A stretch of 45,326 nucleotides of DNA from Clostridia bacterium (lineage in GTDB: Bacteria > Bacillota > Clostridia > Oscillospirales > Acutalibacteraceae), in NCBI GenBank assembly GCA_017410195.1, contig JAFQRF010000062.1, positions 1-45,326 on the forward strand, read 5' to 3'. The translations under genes and the position numbers were made by a program. Each line of letters starts with the position of its first letter. Position 1 is the first letter of the stretch. The notes below the pieces were generated by a model that ran no database searches, had not been told where the DNA came from, and saw nothing but the letters and a program-made list of their open reading frames with translations. Of this stretch, positions 17,269-25,648 are shown in pieces.

Positions 17269-19188
17269 ATGAACAGAGAAAATTTTTCAAACCATATTCC
17301 TCTGAAAAATATAGAAATTACAGACCCTTTCTGGCTTGAAAAAACTGAGCTTGTCAGAAAAGAAGTCATACCCTATCAGTATAAGGCTTTGCACGACAGA
17401 ATTCCCGATGCCGAAAGGAGCTATGCAATCGAGAATTTCGTCAAGGCGGGAGAAACAGTCAGAAGGCTGAAAAACGGTGAAGAAGTGCCGGTATATCCTG
17501 CGGATAAGTGGCATTATGACGATAATAATGCCGCACCCGAAGCTTTTCACGGCTGGGTTTTTCAGGACAGCGATGTCTATAAATGGCTTGAAGCGGTTTC
17601 GTATTCGCTTTTAAATTATTCTGATAAGGAGCTTGAATCAAAAGCGAAAGCGGTAATTGATTTGGTCTGCAGTGCTCAGCTTGACAACGGCTATCTTGAT
17701 ACGCTTTATGTAATCAACAACCGTGATGAGATTTTCTCGAATCTTAAGGATTTTCACGAGCTTTATTGTTTCGGTCATATGGCGGAGGCAGCGGTTGCGT
17801 TTTACGATGCAACGGGTGAAAGGAAGCTGCTTGATGCGGCTTGCCGTTTTGCGGATTTGATTTGCAAAACCTTTGGTGAAAACGGAATAAAGGGTTATCC
17901 CGGTCATGAAATTGCAGAAATGGCGCTTGTAAAGCTTTATAACTTTACAGGTGAACGCCGTTATCTTGATGCAGCAAAATTCTTTATTGATGAAAGAGGA
18001 AAAAAGCCGTATTATTATGATATCGTTCTCGGTAAGGAAACCGTGAATGATAATTACCACTATAATCAGGCTCATTGCGAGCCGAGAAAGCAGAATGAGG
18101 CGGTCGGTCACGCAGTAAGGGGAGTCTATCTTTACAGCGGAATGGCGGATGTTGCAAAGCTTTTTAATGATGATGAGCTTTATCACGCATGTGAAAAGAT
18201 TATGGATAACATAATGAATAAGAAGATGTATGTTACGGGAGGAATCGGTGCAACGGTTGACGGAGAGGCGTTTTCTTTTGATTATGATTTGCCTAATGAC
18301 CTTGCCTACAGCGAAACCTGTGCTTCGATAGGTCTTATTTTCTTTGCACGCAGAATGCTTGAAATAAAGCCCGTTGCCCGTGTTGCCGATACCGTTGAGC
18401 GTGCGCTTTATAATACGGTTTTATCGGGAATGGCGCAGGACGGTAAGAGCTTTTTCTATGTAAATCCTCTTGAAGTGCTTCCCGAAGCATCTCAAAAAGA
18501 TTCAAGAAAACGTCATGTTAAGCCTGTAAGACAGAAATGGTTCGGATGTGCTTGCTGTCCTCCGAATCTTGCAAGGCTGATATCTTCAATCGGTGAATAT
18601 TGCTATACCGAAAATGAAAACATGCTTTATGTTCATCAGTTTATTGGAAGCAGGGTAAAAGCCGAAAATGCGGATTTGGTTATTAAATCATCATATGTTC
18701 AAAACGGAAAAATCAGTATTGAAATAAATCCCAAAAAGAGATTTACTTTTGCAGTCAGAATTCCTTCATGGTGCAATAAATTTAATTTTTCCGTTCCGAG
18801 CGAAATCAAAGACGGATATGCTTATTTTGAAATCTGTGATGAATGCATAATCGATTGTGATTTCGGAACGGAAGTTAAAATGATAAAATGCTCAAACCGT
18901 GTCAGAGCAAATACGGATAAGATTGCCGTAACGAGAGGACCCTTTGTTTATTGCGTTGAAGAAGCTGATAACGGAAAAAATCTTCAGATGCTTAAAATCA
19001 GCAAAAATCCGAATTTCAGAATTTTTGAAAATGAAATTATTGCCGACGGCTTCAGAGAAAAGGAATGCGAAACGCTCTATTCCGATTGGAGGGAGCCTGA
19101 ACTTGAGAAAGCAGAAATAAAGCTTATTCCGTATTATCTTTGGGGCAACCGAGGCGAAAATGAAATGAGCGTTTATATAAGAATTTAA
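17269..19188 (+). CDS. GH127 beta-L-arabinofuranosidase-type glycosidase
   Basis: 639 residues from ATG 17269, with AAAGGTGAGG upstream. No signal peptide, so cytoplasmic. Start NHIPLKNIEITDPFWLEKTELVRKEV-type sequence and an (alpha/alpha)6 barrel are typical of GH127. The zinc-thiolate active site known from Bifidobacterium HypBA1 is conserved: E349 and C351 in SETCAS, and the CC pair C429/C430 in GCACCPPN, the first of which matches the cysteine nucleophile. Function: removes beta-L-arabinofuranose from arabino-oligosaccharides such as those of plant hydroxyproline-rich glycoproteins after import. Some family members have other specificities. No arabinose transporter is nearby. Confidence 0.93.
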   Translation: MNRENFSNHIPLKNIEITDPFWLEKTELVRKEVIPYQYKALHDRIPDAERSYAIENFVKAGETVRRLKNGEEVPVYPADKWHYDDNNAAPEAFHGWVFQDSDVYKWLEAVSYSLLNYSDKELESKAKAVIDLVCSAQLDNGYLDTLYVINNRDEIFSNLKDFHELYCFGHMAEAAVAFYDATGERKLLDAACRFADLICKTFGENGIKGYPGHEIAEMALVKLYNFTGERRYLDAAKFFIDERGKKPYYYDIVLGKETVNDNYHYNQAHCEPRKQNEAVGHAVRGVYLYSGMADVAKLFNDDELYHACEKIMDNIMNKKMYVTGGIGATVDGEAFSFDYDLPNDLAYSETCASIGLIFFARRMLEIKPVARVADTVERALYNTVLSGMAQDGKSFFYVNPLEVLPEASQKDSRKRHVKPVRQKWFGCACCPPNLARLISSIGEYCYTENENMLYVHQFIGSRVKAENADLVIKSSYVQNGKISIEINPKKRFTFAVRIPSWCNKFNFSVPSEIKDGYAYFEICDECIIDCDFGTEVKMIKCSNRVRANTDKIAVTRGPFVYCVEEADNGKNLQMLKISKNPNFRIFENEIIADGFREKECETLYSDWREPELEKAEIKLIPYYLWGNRGENEMSVYIRI

Positions 19189-19214
19189 AAAATTTTAAAA
19201 AAATTTGAAAAATC

Positions 19215-19240
19215 ACAGACCAAATCCCCTTCTCAATCGT
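19215..19240 (+). promoter_or_regulatory. Putative ECF-sigma promoter, same motif as at 1899
   Basis: ACAGACCAA at 19215-19223, 14 bases, CGT at 19238-19240, 51 bases before the ATG and preceded by A-rich DNA, as upstream of the sigma gene. Nine plus three identical bases at identical spacing before the only two genes sharing the outer domain is unlikely to be chance. Confidence 0.65.
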
Positions 19241-19288
19241 TATATATATGAAGAGTTAAATTCTTAAAAAGTAAAGGAGGACTATTCA

Positions 19289-20539
19289 ATGAAAAGGAAA
19301 TTAAAAATTATCGCTCTTGTTTTTATGCTGATTTCTCTGCTTGCGGTCGGTGCGTTTGCTCAGGATAAAACAATTGAATGGGATTACGGCGGAGAGGAAT
19401 CACCCAGAGAAACATACAGTTTCGGCGGTCAGCTTCAGGTCGGTGATAACAAGGTTTCGCCCTTGACGGATGCATATAATATCATTTTCAGCGATTATTA
19501 CAGTGAAAATGTTTATTATGAATTCGATGTTGAAAAGAGCGGATACTATGATTTTGAAACCGTATCCGATGCATATTACGGCATTTATATTTCTCAGGAT
19601 ATAAAAGACGGCGTTGCTTACGGCGATGCGGAATATCTGACTTTTGAGGATGAGGGGTATAAGGTTTATCTTGAAGAAGGCGAATGCGTTGTCGGTCTGA
19701 TATTCTATTTCTATGACTGGAACGGATTAGGCGATATTTATAACAGCGAGCTAAATATTGAATTTATCGGTTCGGAAATAACCGATTTGCAGATTGCTGA
19801 TGAATACCTTGAAAATATAATTCTCGGCTATCACATCGCAACCGAGTATGACGAAGAAAATATCTGCAGTATTCTTGCGGAAGGCAAGCTTGTGTTTGAT
19901 TCGGACAAGGAGTACGAGTTTTTTGAATATCTTGATGTCAGGTATTCGGATGATATTGCTCCGGGCGAAAACATAATCACGTTTATGCTTCCGAATTATG
20001 AAAAAGAATATGCCGTGAAGATTAAAACGGTTGACGATTATATAAAGGATATCGAAGTCGGAAACATTGAAGAGGCAACGGTTGTTAAAGAAACATTTAT
20101 GCCCGATATTGTTTTTCAGCCCGATGAATATATCGAGATTATTATAACATTGCCCGACGGCACAAAGAAAAACGATGATTATATTGTTGAGCTTAACGGT
20201 GACAACTATATATGGATAACTTATGATTACATTCAGAAGGACGACGGCAAATGGTATTTTGTTGTTTCGGCAGCCGATAAGGAATATGTCTGCGAACCCT
20301 GCGAAACCGTTACGGCATCGTTTGATGAAAATTTAGGCTTGTATTGGAGCAGCGTGCTGGAATATGCAGTCGGGATGATAGGCGAAACATCGTGGTATTT
20401 GACCGATGCTTTTGATATGTTCTCGGGATTGAGTGTCGGCGAGAGAATGGAATATATCTCAATTGTGTTTTCTGAATTGAAAGAATATTATACCGAGGTT
20501 TACAATCTGACAGAATTGTTTATGAATTCTGTTTTTTAA
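19289..20539 (+). CDS. Secreted paralog of the sigma factor's extracytoplasmic domain
   Basis: 416 residues with a clean signal peptide (KIIALVFMLISLLAVGAFA-Q) and no later membrane helix or sortase motif seen. ATG 19289 follows AAAGGAGG. The mature protein is acidic and Tyr/Asp-rich and aligns in order with residues ~350-650 of the sigma fusion: LQVGDN with LKLGDN; SGYYDF with PGYYLF; ITDLQIADEYLENIILGY (164-181) with its counterpart, 12 of 18 identical; YIKDIEVGNIEE (251-262), 9 of 12 identical; then a PDEY-EIIITLPDG strand matching PENYEVTVTYADG. Function unknown; I infer a ligand, decoy or co-sensor for the sigma factor, which probably drives it. A terminator follows. Confidence 0.85.
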   Translation: MKRKLKIIALVFMLISLLAVGAFAQDKTIEWDYGGEESPRETYSFGGQLQVGDNKVSPLTDAYNIIFSDYYSENVYYEFDVEKSGYYDFETVSDAYYGIYISQDIKDGVAYGDAEYLTFEDEGYKVYLEEGECVVGLIFYFYDWNGLGDIYNSELNIEFIGSEITDLQIADEYLENIILGYHIATEYDEENICSILAEGKLVFDSDKEYEFFEYLDVRYSDDIAPGENIITFMLPNYEKEYAVKIKTVDDYIKDIEVGNIEEATVVKETFMPDIVFQPDEYIEIIITLPDGTKKNDDYIVELNGDNYIWITYDYIQKDDGKWYFVVSAADKEYVCEPCETVTASFDENLGLYWSSVLEYAVGMIGETSWYLTDAFDMFSGLSVGERMEYISIVFSELKEYYTEVYNLTELFMNSVF

Positions 20540-20549
20540 AGTCAGAATC

Positions 20550-20582
20550 AGCGGAGTGTACTTGAAGTACGTTCCGCTTTTT
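20550..20582 (+). terminator. Terminator nested with the next promoter
   Basis: Thirteen-base stem 20550-20562 with 20566-20578 (two G-U pairs), loop TGA, then TTTTT. The right arm and loop contain the -35 and spacer of the GH110 promoter. Confidence 0.75.
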
Positions 20583-20590
20583 GCTATAAT
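20562..20590 (+). promoter_or_regulatory. Sigma-A-type promoter for GH110
   Basis: TTGAAG at 20562-20567, 17 bases, perfect TATAAT at 20585-20590, 33 bases before ATG 20624. The -35 lies in the loop and descending arm of the preceding terminator. Confidence 0.65.
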
Positions 20591-20623
20591 GAATGTATTA
20601 AAAAGAAAGCGTGAAAAAACACT

Positions 20624-22267
20624 ATGAACGAACTCAGTAAATTTTTTTTGAATGTAAAAGACGGCGATGCTGTCACTCTTGAAAAAGATAAAACATACCA
20701 TGTCAGGCAGGATGATTCGTTTGAGTTTGAAGGTTATTATTGCACCAATACGGCAAAGCAGCATGAGAATCCCAACGGTCTGCGCCGCGTTGCTCTCTTT
20801 TTAAAGAACAAAAAAAATGTGTCAATTGACGGCAACGGAGCAAAAATTATTGTTCACGGCAAGATGACACCGTTCCTTTTTGACGAATGCGAAAACATAA
20901 CCGTCAGAAATCTTTCTGTCGATTACGCATGCCCGACCATGGCGGAATTCAGGGTTGTTTCCGAAAACAACGGTACATATGAACTGAAAATCAATCCCGA
21001 ATGCCTTTTCAGAATTGAGGGCGATAATCTTATATGGCAAGGTGAAAACGGATTTGACGGAAAACCCTACTGGGAAGACAGCTATATCGGCAATCGAAGG
21101 CACATCAAGGTGTATGACCCCTCAACCGAAACCATTTCCGATTTCAGGCGTGACGATCTTCCGTTTGAAACGATTGAGCAGATTGATGAAACAACTCTGC
21201 GTGTCACAATGAAAAACAAGGATGTCACTCTGCCGGTCGGATGCATTTTACAGACTCGCAACATTGTCCGTGACCAGACGGGAAGCCTTTTTCAAAGGTG
21301 CAAAAATCTGACATTTGAAAATTTGAGAATAAAGTTTATGCACGGTCTCGGAATGGTGTCGCAGTTTTGTGAGAATGTTACATACAGAAACTGCGATTTT
21401 ACCCCTGCCGAAGGCAGAACAATTGCAAGCACAGCGGATTTCTTTCAGTTTTCGGGCTGCCGGGGTAACCTCACGGTTGAGAATTGCCGTGCATGTGGTG
21501 CGCAGGATGACTATATAAATGTTCACGGAACGCACCTGAGAATAATTGAGAGAAACGGAAACAGATTAACCGTTCGTTTCATGCACGCCGAAAGCTGGGG
21601 CTTTCAGGCGTTTGAGGTCGGCGACGAGCTTGAATTCATAAAGTGGAATAACCTTCAGCCCTTCGGAAACGTTAAGGTTGCAGCTTTTGAAAAGTTAAAC
21701 GATGCGGATATCATAATCACCGTTGAGGGCGGTATTCCCGAGATTGAGCTTGAAAAAGATGTTGTTGAAAACGCAACCTGGACTCCGAATCTATATGTCA
21801 GAAACTGCGATTTCGGACCGACTGCAGGCAGGGGAATTCTCTGCACAACGAGGGGAGAGGTTATAATCGAAAACAACCGTTTCCGAAATTTATGGGGTCC
21901 TGCACTTCTCCTCGAAGATGACTGTAATTTCTGGTTTGAGTCGGGCTACACAAATGAGATAATCTTCCGCAACAATCACGTTATCGGCTGTGATTTCGGC
22001 AACACATGGCAGGATTCACCGATTATACGCTACACGCCGAAGGTTATGGATGAAAGCTCAGAGGAATTTGTTCACGGCAAGCTTACTTTGACAAACAACC
22101 GATTTGAAAAACCGTACCTCGGCAAGCACACAATCCATCTCGAATATCTCAGAGAAGCGGATATAAAAAACAATATCTTCGACGCACCGTATGATATTTA
22201 TACCAAATGTGTCGGCAAGGTTGAGGATGAAAATAATATAGTAAATTGCCCGATATCAACGCAGTGA
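20624..22267 (+). CDS. GH110 alpha-1,3-galactosidase-type beta-helix protein
   Basis: 547 residues, right-handed beta-helix. Blocks I remember from Bacteroides GH110 enzymes are present in order: GKMTPFLFDECENITVRNLS, MHGLGMVSQFCENV, a DFFQFSGCRGNLTVENC segment, the acidic pair in GAQDDYINVHGTHLRI that matches the catalytic aspartates, FMHAESWGFQAFEVGD, NATWTPNLYVRNC and GPALLLEDDCNFWFESG. No signal peptide, unlike many Bacteroides members, so it should act inside on imported oligosaccharides. Expected action: hydrolysis of terminal alpha-1,3-galactose (blood group B or linear alpha-Gal). The ribosome site before ATG 20624 is weak. Specificity (branched versus linear) cannot be read. Confidence 0.82.
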   Translation: MNELSKFFLNVKDGDAVTLEKDKTYHVRQDDSFEFEGYYCTNTAKQHENPNGLRRVALFLKNKKNVSIDGNGAKIIVHGKMTPFLFDECENITVRNLSVDYACPTMAEFRVVSENNGTYELKINPECLFRIEGDNLIWQGENGFDGKPYWEDSYIGNRRHIKVYDPSTETISDFRRDDLPFETIEQIDETTLRVTMKNKDVTLPVGCILQTRNIVRDQTGSLFQRCKNLTFENLRIKFMHGLGMVSQFCENVTYRNCDFTPAEGRTIASTADFFQFSGCRGNLTVENCRACGAQDDYINVHGTHLRIIERNGNRLTVRFMHAESWGFQAFEVGDELEFIKWNNLQPFGNVKVAAFEKLNDADIIITVEGGIPEIELEKDVVENATWTPNLYVRNCDFGPTAGRGILCTTRGEVIIENNRFRNLWGPALLLEDDCNFWFESGYTNEIIFRNNHVIGCDFGNTWQDSPIIRYTPKVMDESSEEFVHGKLTLTNNRFEKPYLGKHTIHLEYLREADIKNNIFDAPYDIYTKCVGKVEDENNIVNCPISTQ

Positions 22268-22294
22268 GATGTATCACCTTAAAGTTGACATTGG

Positions 22295-22362
22295 GTAGGG
22301 GCGGATATTATCCGCCCGATCAGATATTTTTTGTTTTGCGGGAGGCTGATAGCCGCCCCTAC
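22295..22362. repeat. GTAGGG/CCCTAC hairpin repeat, copy 1
   Basis: Outer arms GTAGGGGCGG (22295-22304) and CCGCCCCTAC (22353-22362); an inner hairpin pairs GGGCGGAT (22299-22306) with ATCCGCCC (22310-22317). The alternative pairings could interconvert. Confidence 0.7.
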
Positions 22363-22405
22363 TGCTATGTTTTATCTGAAAGTTTAAATTTTTAAAAATC
22401 TTTTA

Positions 22406-22587
22406 ATCAATCCTCAGTCTCGCTATGCTCGACAGCTCCTTTGCCAAAGGAGCCGAACATATCAAGAAATGCTTGCTGTAACAATAGCCTCCTTTTGGGA
22501 AACCCCTCTGCTTCGCTATGCTCATCACCTCCCCTAAAGGGGAGGCAAACCAGTGGCATTTTCGCAAGAAAATGACGGAGGATTGAT
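22406..22587. mobile_element. MITE-like element with imperfect 13-base terminal inverted repeats
   Basis: Ends ATCAATCCTCAGT (22406-22418) and ACGGAGGATTGAT (22575-22587) are inverted copies matching at 12 of 13 bases. Inside are two related modules, each CGCTATGCTC followed by a CTCC...GGAG hairpin (near 22421-22452 and 22514-22545), then a CATTTTC/GAAAATG hairpin. No transposase. No certain target duplication seen. Confidence 0.6.
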
Positions 22588-22675
22588 AAAAACCAAAGCA
22601 TAAATTTTCAGATATTACACTATATTACGTTGGGTTTTCATAAAATTAAATATAAACTTTTGTCTGAATACTAGC

Positions 22676-22705
22676 GTAGGGAACGCCGAGGACGGCGTTC
22701 CCTAC
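22676..22705. repeat. GTAGGG/CCCTAC hairpin repeat, copy 2
   Basis: Perfect 13-base stem GTAGGGAACGCCG (22676-22688) with CGGCGTTCCCTAC (22693-22705), loop AGGA. No T tail, so not a terminator. Confidence 0.75.
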
Positions 22706-22733
22706 AATAACATTTGAATTCTGCAAAATGTAA

Positions 22734-22763
22734 CGGGATGACTTTAAGGTCGTCCCGTTTTTT
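22734..22763 (+). terminator. Terminator-like hairpin with T6 tail
   Basis: Stem CGGGATGAC (22734-22742) with GTCGTCCCG (22749-22757), one G-U pair, loop TTTAAG, then TTTTTT. No closer terminator for GH110 was found, so this may be it, displaced by inserted repeats. Its core resembles the next hairpin, so it may itself belong to the repeat family. Confidence 0.6.
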
Positions 22764-22778
22764 GTGTGCGGTCTTTTC

Positions 22779-22800
22779 GGGACGACACGGAGGTCGTCCC
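22779..22800. repeat. Hairpin repeat, copy 3
   Basis: GGGACGAC (22779-22786) pairs with GTCGTCCC (22793-22800); the right arm runs on into CCTAC, the shared end of this repeat family. Confidence 0.65.
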
Positions 22801-22836
22801 CTACGATATATCAGTTAAATTTTGTTAAATTCACGG

Positions 22837-22853
22837 CGGGCTGACTCAGCCCG
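22837..22853. repeat. Hairpin repeat, copy 4
   Basis: CGGGCTG (22837-22843) pairs with CAGCCCG (22847-22853), followed by ACCTAC, again the family's end. Confidence 0.6.
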
Positions 22854-22871
22854 ACCTACAAGACAAGTAAG

Positions 22872-22909
22872 AAAGAACACCCAAAGCTTTTCAGCCTTGG
22901 GTGTTCTTT
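22872..22909 (-). terminator. Terminator of the histidine operon
   Basis: Perfect 13-base stem 22872-22884 with 22897-22909 and a 12-base loop, 10 bases beyond the hisIE stop. The minus-strand tail is only moderately T-rich. Confidence 0.7.
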
Positions 22910-22918
22910 TGTAATATC

Positions 22919-23554
22919 TTATTGCATCTTTTCCTGTTTAACCTTATGGTCAACGATGTGACGCTTTGCGAGTTCGGCGGTAACTTCGTCGAGACTGATA
23001 CCCATTTCAATCATCATAACAGTGATGTGATAGAGCAAATCAGCAATTTCATAGACGGTTTCTGCCTTATCGCCGCCCTTTGCGCCGATGATAACTTCGG
23101 TGCATTCTTCGCCGACCTTCTTGAGAATCTTGTCAATGCCTTTTTCAAAAAGATAGGTGGTGTATGAGCCTTCCTTCTTGTTGACCTTTCTGCCGACAAG
23201 CATCTCATAAAGTCCTTCGTATGAGAATTCTTCGGTTTCGGGTGTTACGATATCCTCAAAGAAACAGCTTTCGCTGCCTGTATGGCAGGCGGGACCCGCT
23301 TTGATAACCTCGATAAGAAGTGTGTCCTTGTCGCAGTCTGTGCGGATTGAAACAACCTGCTGAGTGTTGCCCGATGTTGCGCCTTTTCTCCAAAGCTCCT
23401 GACGTGAACGGCTGAAGAAACAAGTCTTGCCTTCGTTCATTGTGATTTCAAGGCTTTCTGCGTTCATATATGCAAGCATGAGAACCTTTTTGCTGTAATA
23501 ATCCTGAACTATCGCAGGGATAAGTCCGTCTTTGTTATATTTAAGTTCAATCAT
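22919..23554 (-). CDS. hisIE: Bifunctional phosphoribosyl-AMP cyclohydrolase / phosphoribosyl-ATP pyrophosphatase
   Basis: Steps 2 and 3 of histidine synthesis in one protein of 211 residues. HisI part ~1-110: [33 protein letters not shown], and the metal-binding [11 protein letters not shown] and [13 protein letters not shown]. HisE part ~115-211: a MazG-like all-alpha fold with the acidic [15 protein letters not shown] and YEIADLLYH segments. Last gene of the operon; its start lies 1 base after the hisF stop, so translation is probably coupled. Confidence 0.96.
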   Translation of the reverse strand: MIELKYNKDGLIPAIVQDYYSKKVLMLAYMNAESLEITMNEGKTCFFSRSRQELWRKGATSGNTQQVVSIRTDCDKDTLLIEVIKAGPACHTGSESCFFEDIVTPETEEFSYEGLYEMLVGRKVNKKEGSYTTYLFEKGIDKILKKVGEECTEVIIGAKGGDKAETVYEIADLLYHITVMMIEMGISLDEVTAELAKRHIVDHKVKQEKMQ

Positions 23555-23555
23555 T

Positions 23556-24311
23556 TTATATCCTCATCTCTATGTTGTTGTCGTTAAGATAATTTTTCAA
23601 ATCCCTGATGCTCAGTTCTTTAAAATGGAAAATCGATGCCGCAAGACCTGCATCTGCACAGCCTGCTTTGAAAAGCTCAAGGAAATCTTCTTTTTTGCCT
23701 GCACCGCCGCTTGCGATAACGGGGATTGAAACAAGGTCGCTGATTTTCTGAAGCATTTCAAGGTCAAATCCCTGCTTTACGCCATCGGTGTCAATGCTGT
23801 TGACAACCAGTTCGCCTGCGCCGTTGTTTTCGCCCATCTTTGCCCATTCAAGAGCATCAATGCCCGTGTCGATTCTGCCGCCCTTGCTGAAAATGTGGAA
23901 CGAACCGTCAACGCGCTTGATATCCATTGAAAGAACAACGCACTGGTCGCCGTATTTTTTAGCCGCTTTTTCAATGATAGACGGATCTTTGATTGCGCCC
24001 GAATTTACCGAAACCTTGTCCGCACCGCATTTAAGCACTCTGTCAAAATCGTCAAGAGTGTTGATGCCGCCGCCGACTGTCAGCGGAATGAAAATTTCGC
24101 TTGCAACCTGGGTGAGTACATCAGTGAAGAGTGCTCTGCCCTCAAAAGATGCGGTTATATCATAGAAAACAAGCTCGTCTGCACCGCTGTCGTTATAAAA
24201 ATGAGCAAGCTCAACAGGCGATGCAACATCCTGGATTCCTTCAAAATTAACGCCCTTTACTACTCTGCCGTTGCGCACGTCAAGGCAGGGGATTATTCTT
24301 TTTGTAATCAT
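23556..24311 (-). CDS. hisF: Imidazole glycerol phosphate synthase, cyclase subunit
   Basis: 251-residue TIM barrel that uses ammonia delivered by HisH to make imidazole glycerol phosphate and AICAR. Catalytic aspartates are present: D11 in IPCLDV and the second in VVLSMDIKR. Phosphate-binding loops [10 protein letters not shown] and [12 protein letters not shown] are intact. Its ATG overlaps the hisA stop by 4 bases. Its partner HisH is two genes upstream. Confidence 0.97.
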   Translation of the reverse strand: MITKRIIPCLDVRNGRVVKGVNFEGIQDVASPVELAHFYNDSGADELVFYDITASFEGRALFTDVLTQVASEIFIPLTVGGGINTLDDFDRVLKCGADKVSVNSGAIKDPSIIEKAAKKYGDQCVVLSMDIKRVDGSFHIFSKGGRIDTGIDALEWAKMGENNGAGELVVNSIDTDGVKQGFDLEMLQKISDLVSIPVIASGGAGKKEDFLELFKAGCADAGLAASIFHFKELSIRDLKNYLNDNNIEMRI

Positions 24312-25030
24312 TTCTGACCTCCTGCCGCCGCAAGTGCATCCTTAAGGCTGAGCTTTCCTTCATAGACAGCCTTGCCGACGATTGCGCCGTAGATGTTCAT
24401 TTTTCTGAGAGTTTCGATTTCGTGAGCAAAGGTTATGCCGCCCGATGCGACGATATCAAGACCTTTGATTTCGGAAAGCTCTCTGTATATTTCGAGGTTA
24501 GTGCCGGAAAGCATACCGTCCTTTGAAATGTCGGTATAAATAACGGTTGAAACACCCGTATCACGGAGCTTTTTGCAGAATTCAACGGAATTTACATTGG
24601 TTGTTTCCTGCCATCCGCTGACGGCAACAAGCCCTTCCTTTGCATCAACGCCGACTGCAACGGCGCTGCCGAATTCCTTGACAGCTTCTTCAACAAAGGG
24701 GTAATTTCTGACAGCAGCCGTACCGAGAATAACACGCTTTACGCCGAGTGAAAGATAATCTTCAATTCTTTGCATATTGCGGATTCCGCCGCCGACCTCA
24801 ATGAAAAGACCGTCGATTTTTGCAGCTTCTCTTATTGCGTCAAAGTTGACGGGAAGACCGTCTTTTGCGCCGTCGAGGTCAACCATATGCAGGTTGGTTG
24901 CTCCGTCCTTCATGAATTCCAGAGCCATTTCAGCGGGCGAATCGGCATAAATCTTAACCTGATTGTAGTCGCCCTTGGTAAGACGGACTACCTTGCCGCC
25001 GAGTATATCTGTTGCGGGAAATATCTGCAT
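24308..25030 (-). CDS. hisA: Phosphoribosylformimino-AICAR ribotide isomerase
   Basis: 240-residue TIM barrel catalysing the Amadori rearrangement of ProFAR to PRFAR, the substrate of HisHF. Catalytic aspartates lie in PATDILGGKVVRL (position ~8) and YTDISKDGMLSG; phosphate loops are VGGGIRNMQ and ASGGITFAHE. Residue after the first Asp motif differs slightly from the common PAIDLK but the aspartate is kept. 9 bases separate it from hisH. Confidence 0.96.
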   Translation of the reverse strand: MQIFPATDILGGKVVRLTKGDYNQVKIYADSPAEMALEFMKDGATNLHMVDLDGAKDGLPVNFDAIREAAKIDGLFIEVGGGIRNMQRIEDYLSLGVKRVILGTAAVRNYPFVEEAVKEFGSAVAVGVDAKEGLVAVSGWQETTNVNSVEFCKKLRDTGVSTVIYTDISKDGMLSGTNLEIYRELSEIKGLDIVASGGITFAHEIETLRKMNIYGAIVGKAVYEGKLSLKDALAAAGGQK

Positions 25031-25039
25031 ATTGCCTCC

Positions 25040-25648
25040 TTATAACTCTGAAAAAGCTTTTAAAAGAGCAAGACCCTTTGTGCCGCTCTTTTCGGGGTGG
25101 AATTGCATTCCGTAAACACTGCCGCTCTTTACGATTGCAGGTACAGCTACACCGTATTCGGCAAAAGCAAGGGTGTTGTCAACGCAGTTTCTTGCGTAGA
25201 ATGAGTGAACAAAATACATATAATCGCCCGGCTCAATGTATTTGAAAATCGGGTCTGCCTTTGCAAGATTAAGCTTATTCCAACCCATGTGAGGGATTTT
25301 TAAATCCGAAGGTATCTGACCTTCAAGCGGACCGACAAAGCCTTTAATCAGACCGAGACCCATATGCGCGCCGTATTCAAAGCTCTTTTCAAACAGAAGC
25401 TGCATTCCGAGGCATATGCCGAGAATGGGTCTGCCTTCTGCGGCAAGCTCGCAAAGAAGCTTGTCCATTCCGCAGTCGCGAAGTTTTTGTGCCGCATCGC
25501 CGAATGCACCGACGCCGGGAAGAATTATTTTATCTGCCGCAATAATTTCGTCTTTGTTGCCCGTGATTTTGCACTCAATGCCGAGTGCTTTGAGCGATGA
25601 CGAAAGCGAAAAAAGGTTGCCGCAGCCGTAGTCAATTATTGCAATCAT
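25040..25648 (-). CDS. hisH: Imidazole glycerol phosphate synthase, glutaminase subunit
   Basis: 202-residue class I glutamine amidotransferase that feeds ammonia to HisF. Nucleophile cysteine is in PILGICLGMQLLFE and the His/Glu of the triad are in YGMQFHPEKSG. The ATG overlaps the hisB stop by one base (TAATG), a sign of coupled translation. Confidence 0.97.
   Translation of the reverse strand: MIAIIDYGCGNLFSLSSSLKALGIECKITGNKDEIIAADKIILPGVGAFGDAAQKLRDCGMDKLLCELAAEGRPILGICLGMQLLFEKSFEYGAHMGLGLIKGFVGPLEGQIPSDLKIPHMGWNKLNLAKADPIFKYIEPGDYMYFVHSFYARNCVDNTLAFAEYGVAVPAIVKSGSVYGMQFHPEKSGTKGLALLKAFSEL

Larger units (their letters stand above)
22268..22918. other. Gene-free block of hairpin repeats
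   Basis: No credible gene. From left to right it holds a GTAGGG-type hairpin pair (22295-22362), a 182-base MITE-like element (22406-22587), a perfect hairpin (22676-22705), a terminator-like hairpin (22734-22763), two more hairpins (22779-22800, 22837-22853) and the his terminator (22872-22909). It separates the convergent GH110 gene and his operon. Confidence 0.8.

Noticed and set aside
17184-17369. Upstream extension of the ArsC-like frame
   Set aside because: It overlaps the divergent GH127 promoter and start; family length and ribosome site support ATG 17183.
22407-22601. Open frame of 64 codons on the minus strand
   Set aside because: It lies wholly in the MITE-like repeat, has palindrome-derived sequence and no ribosome site.
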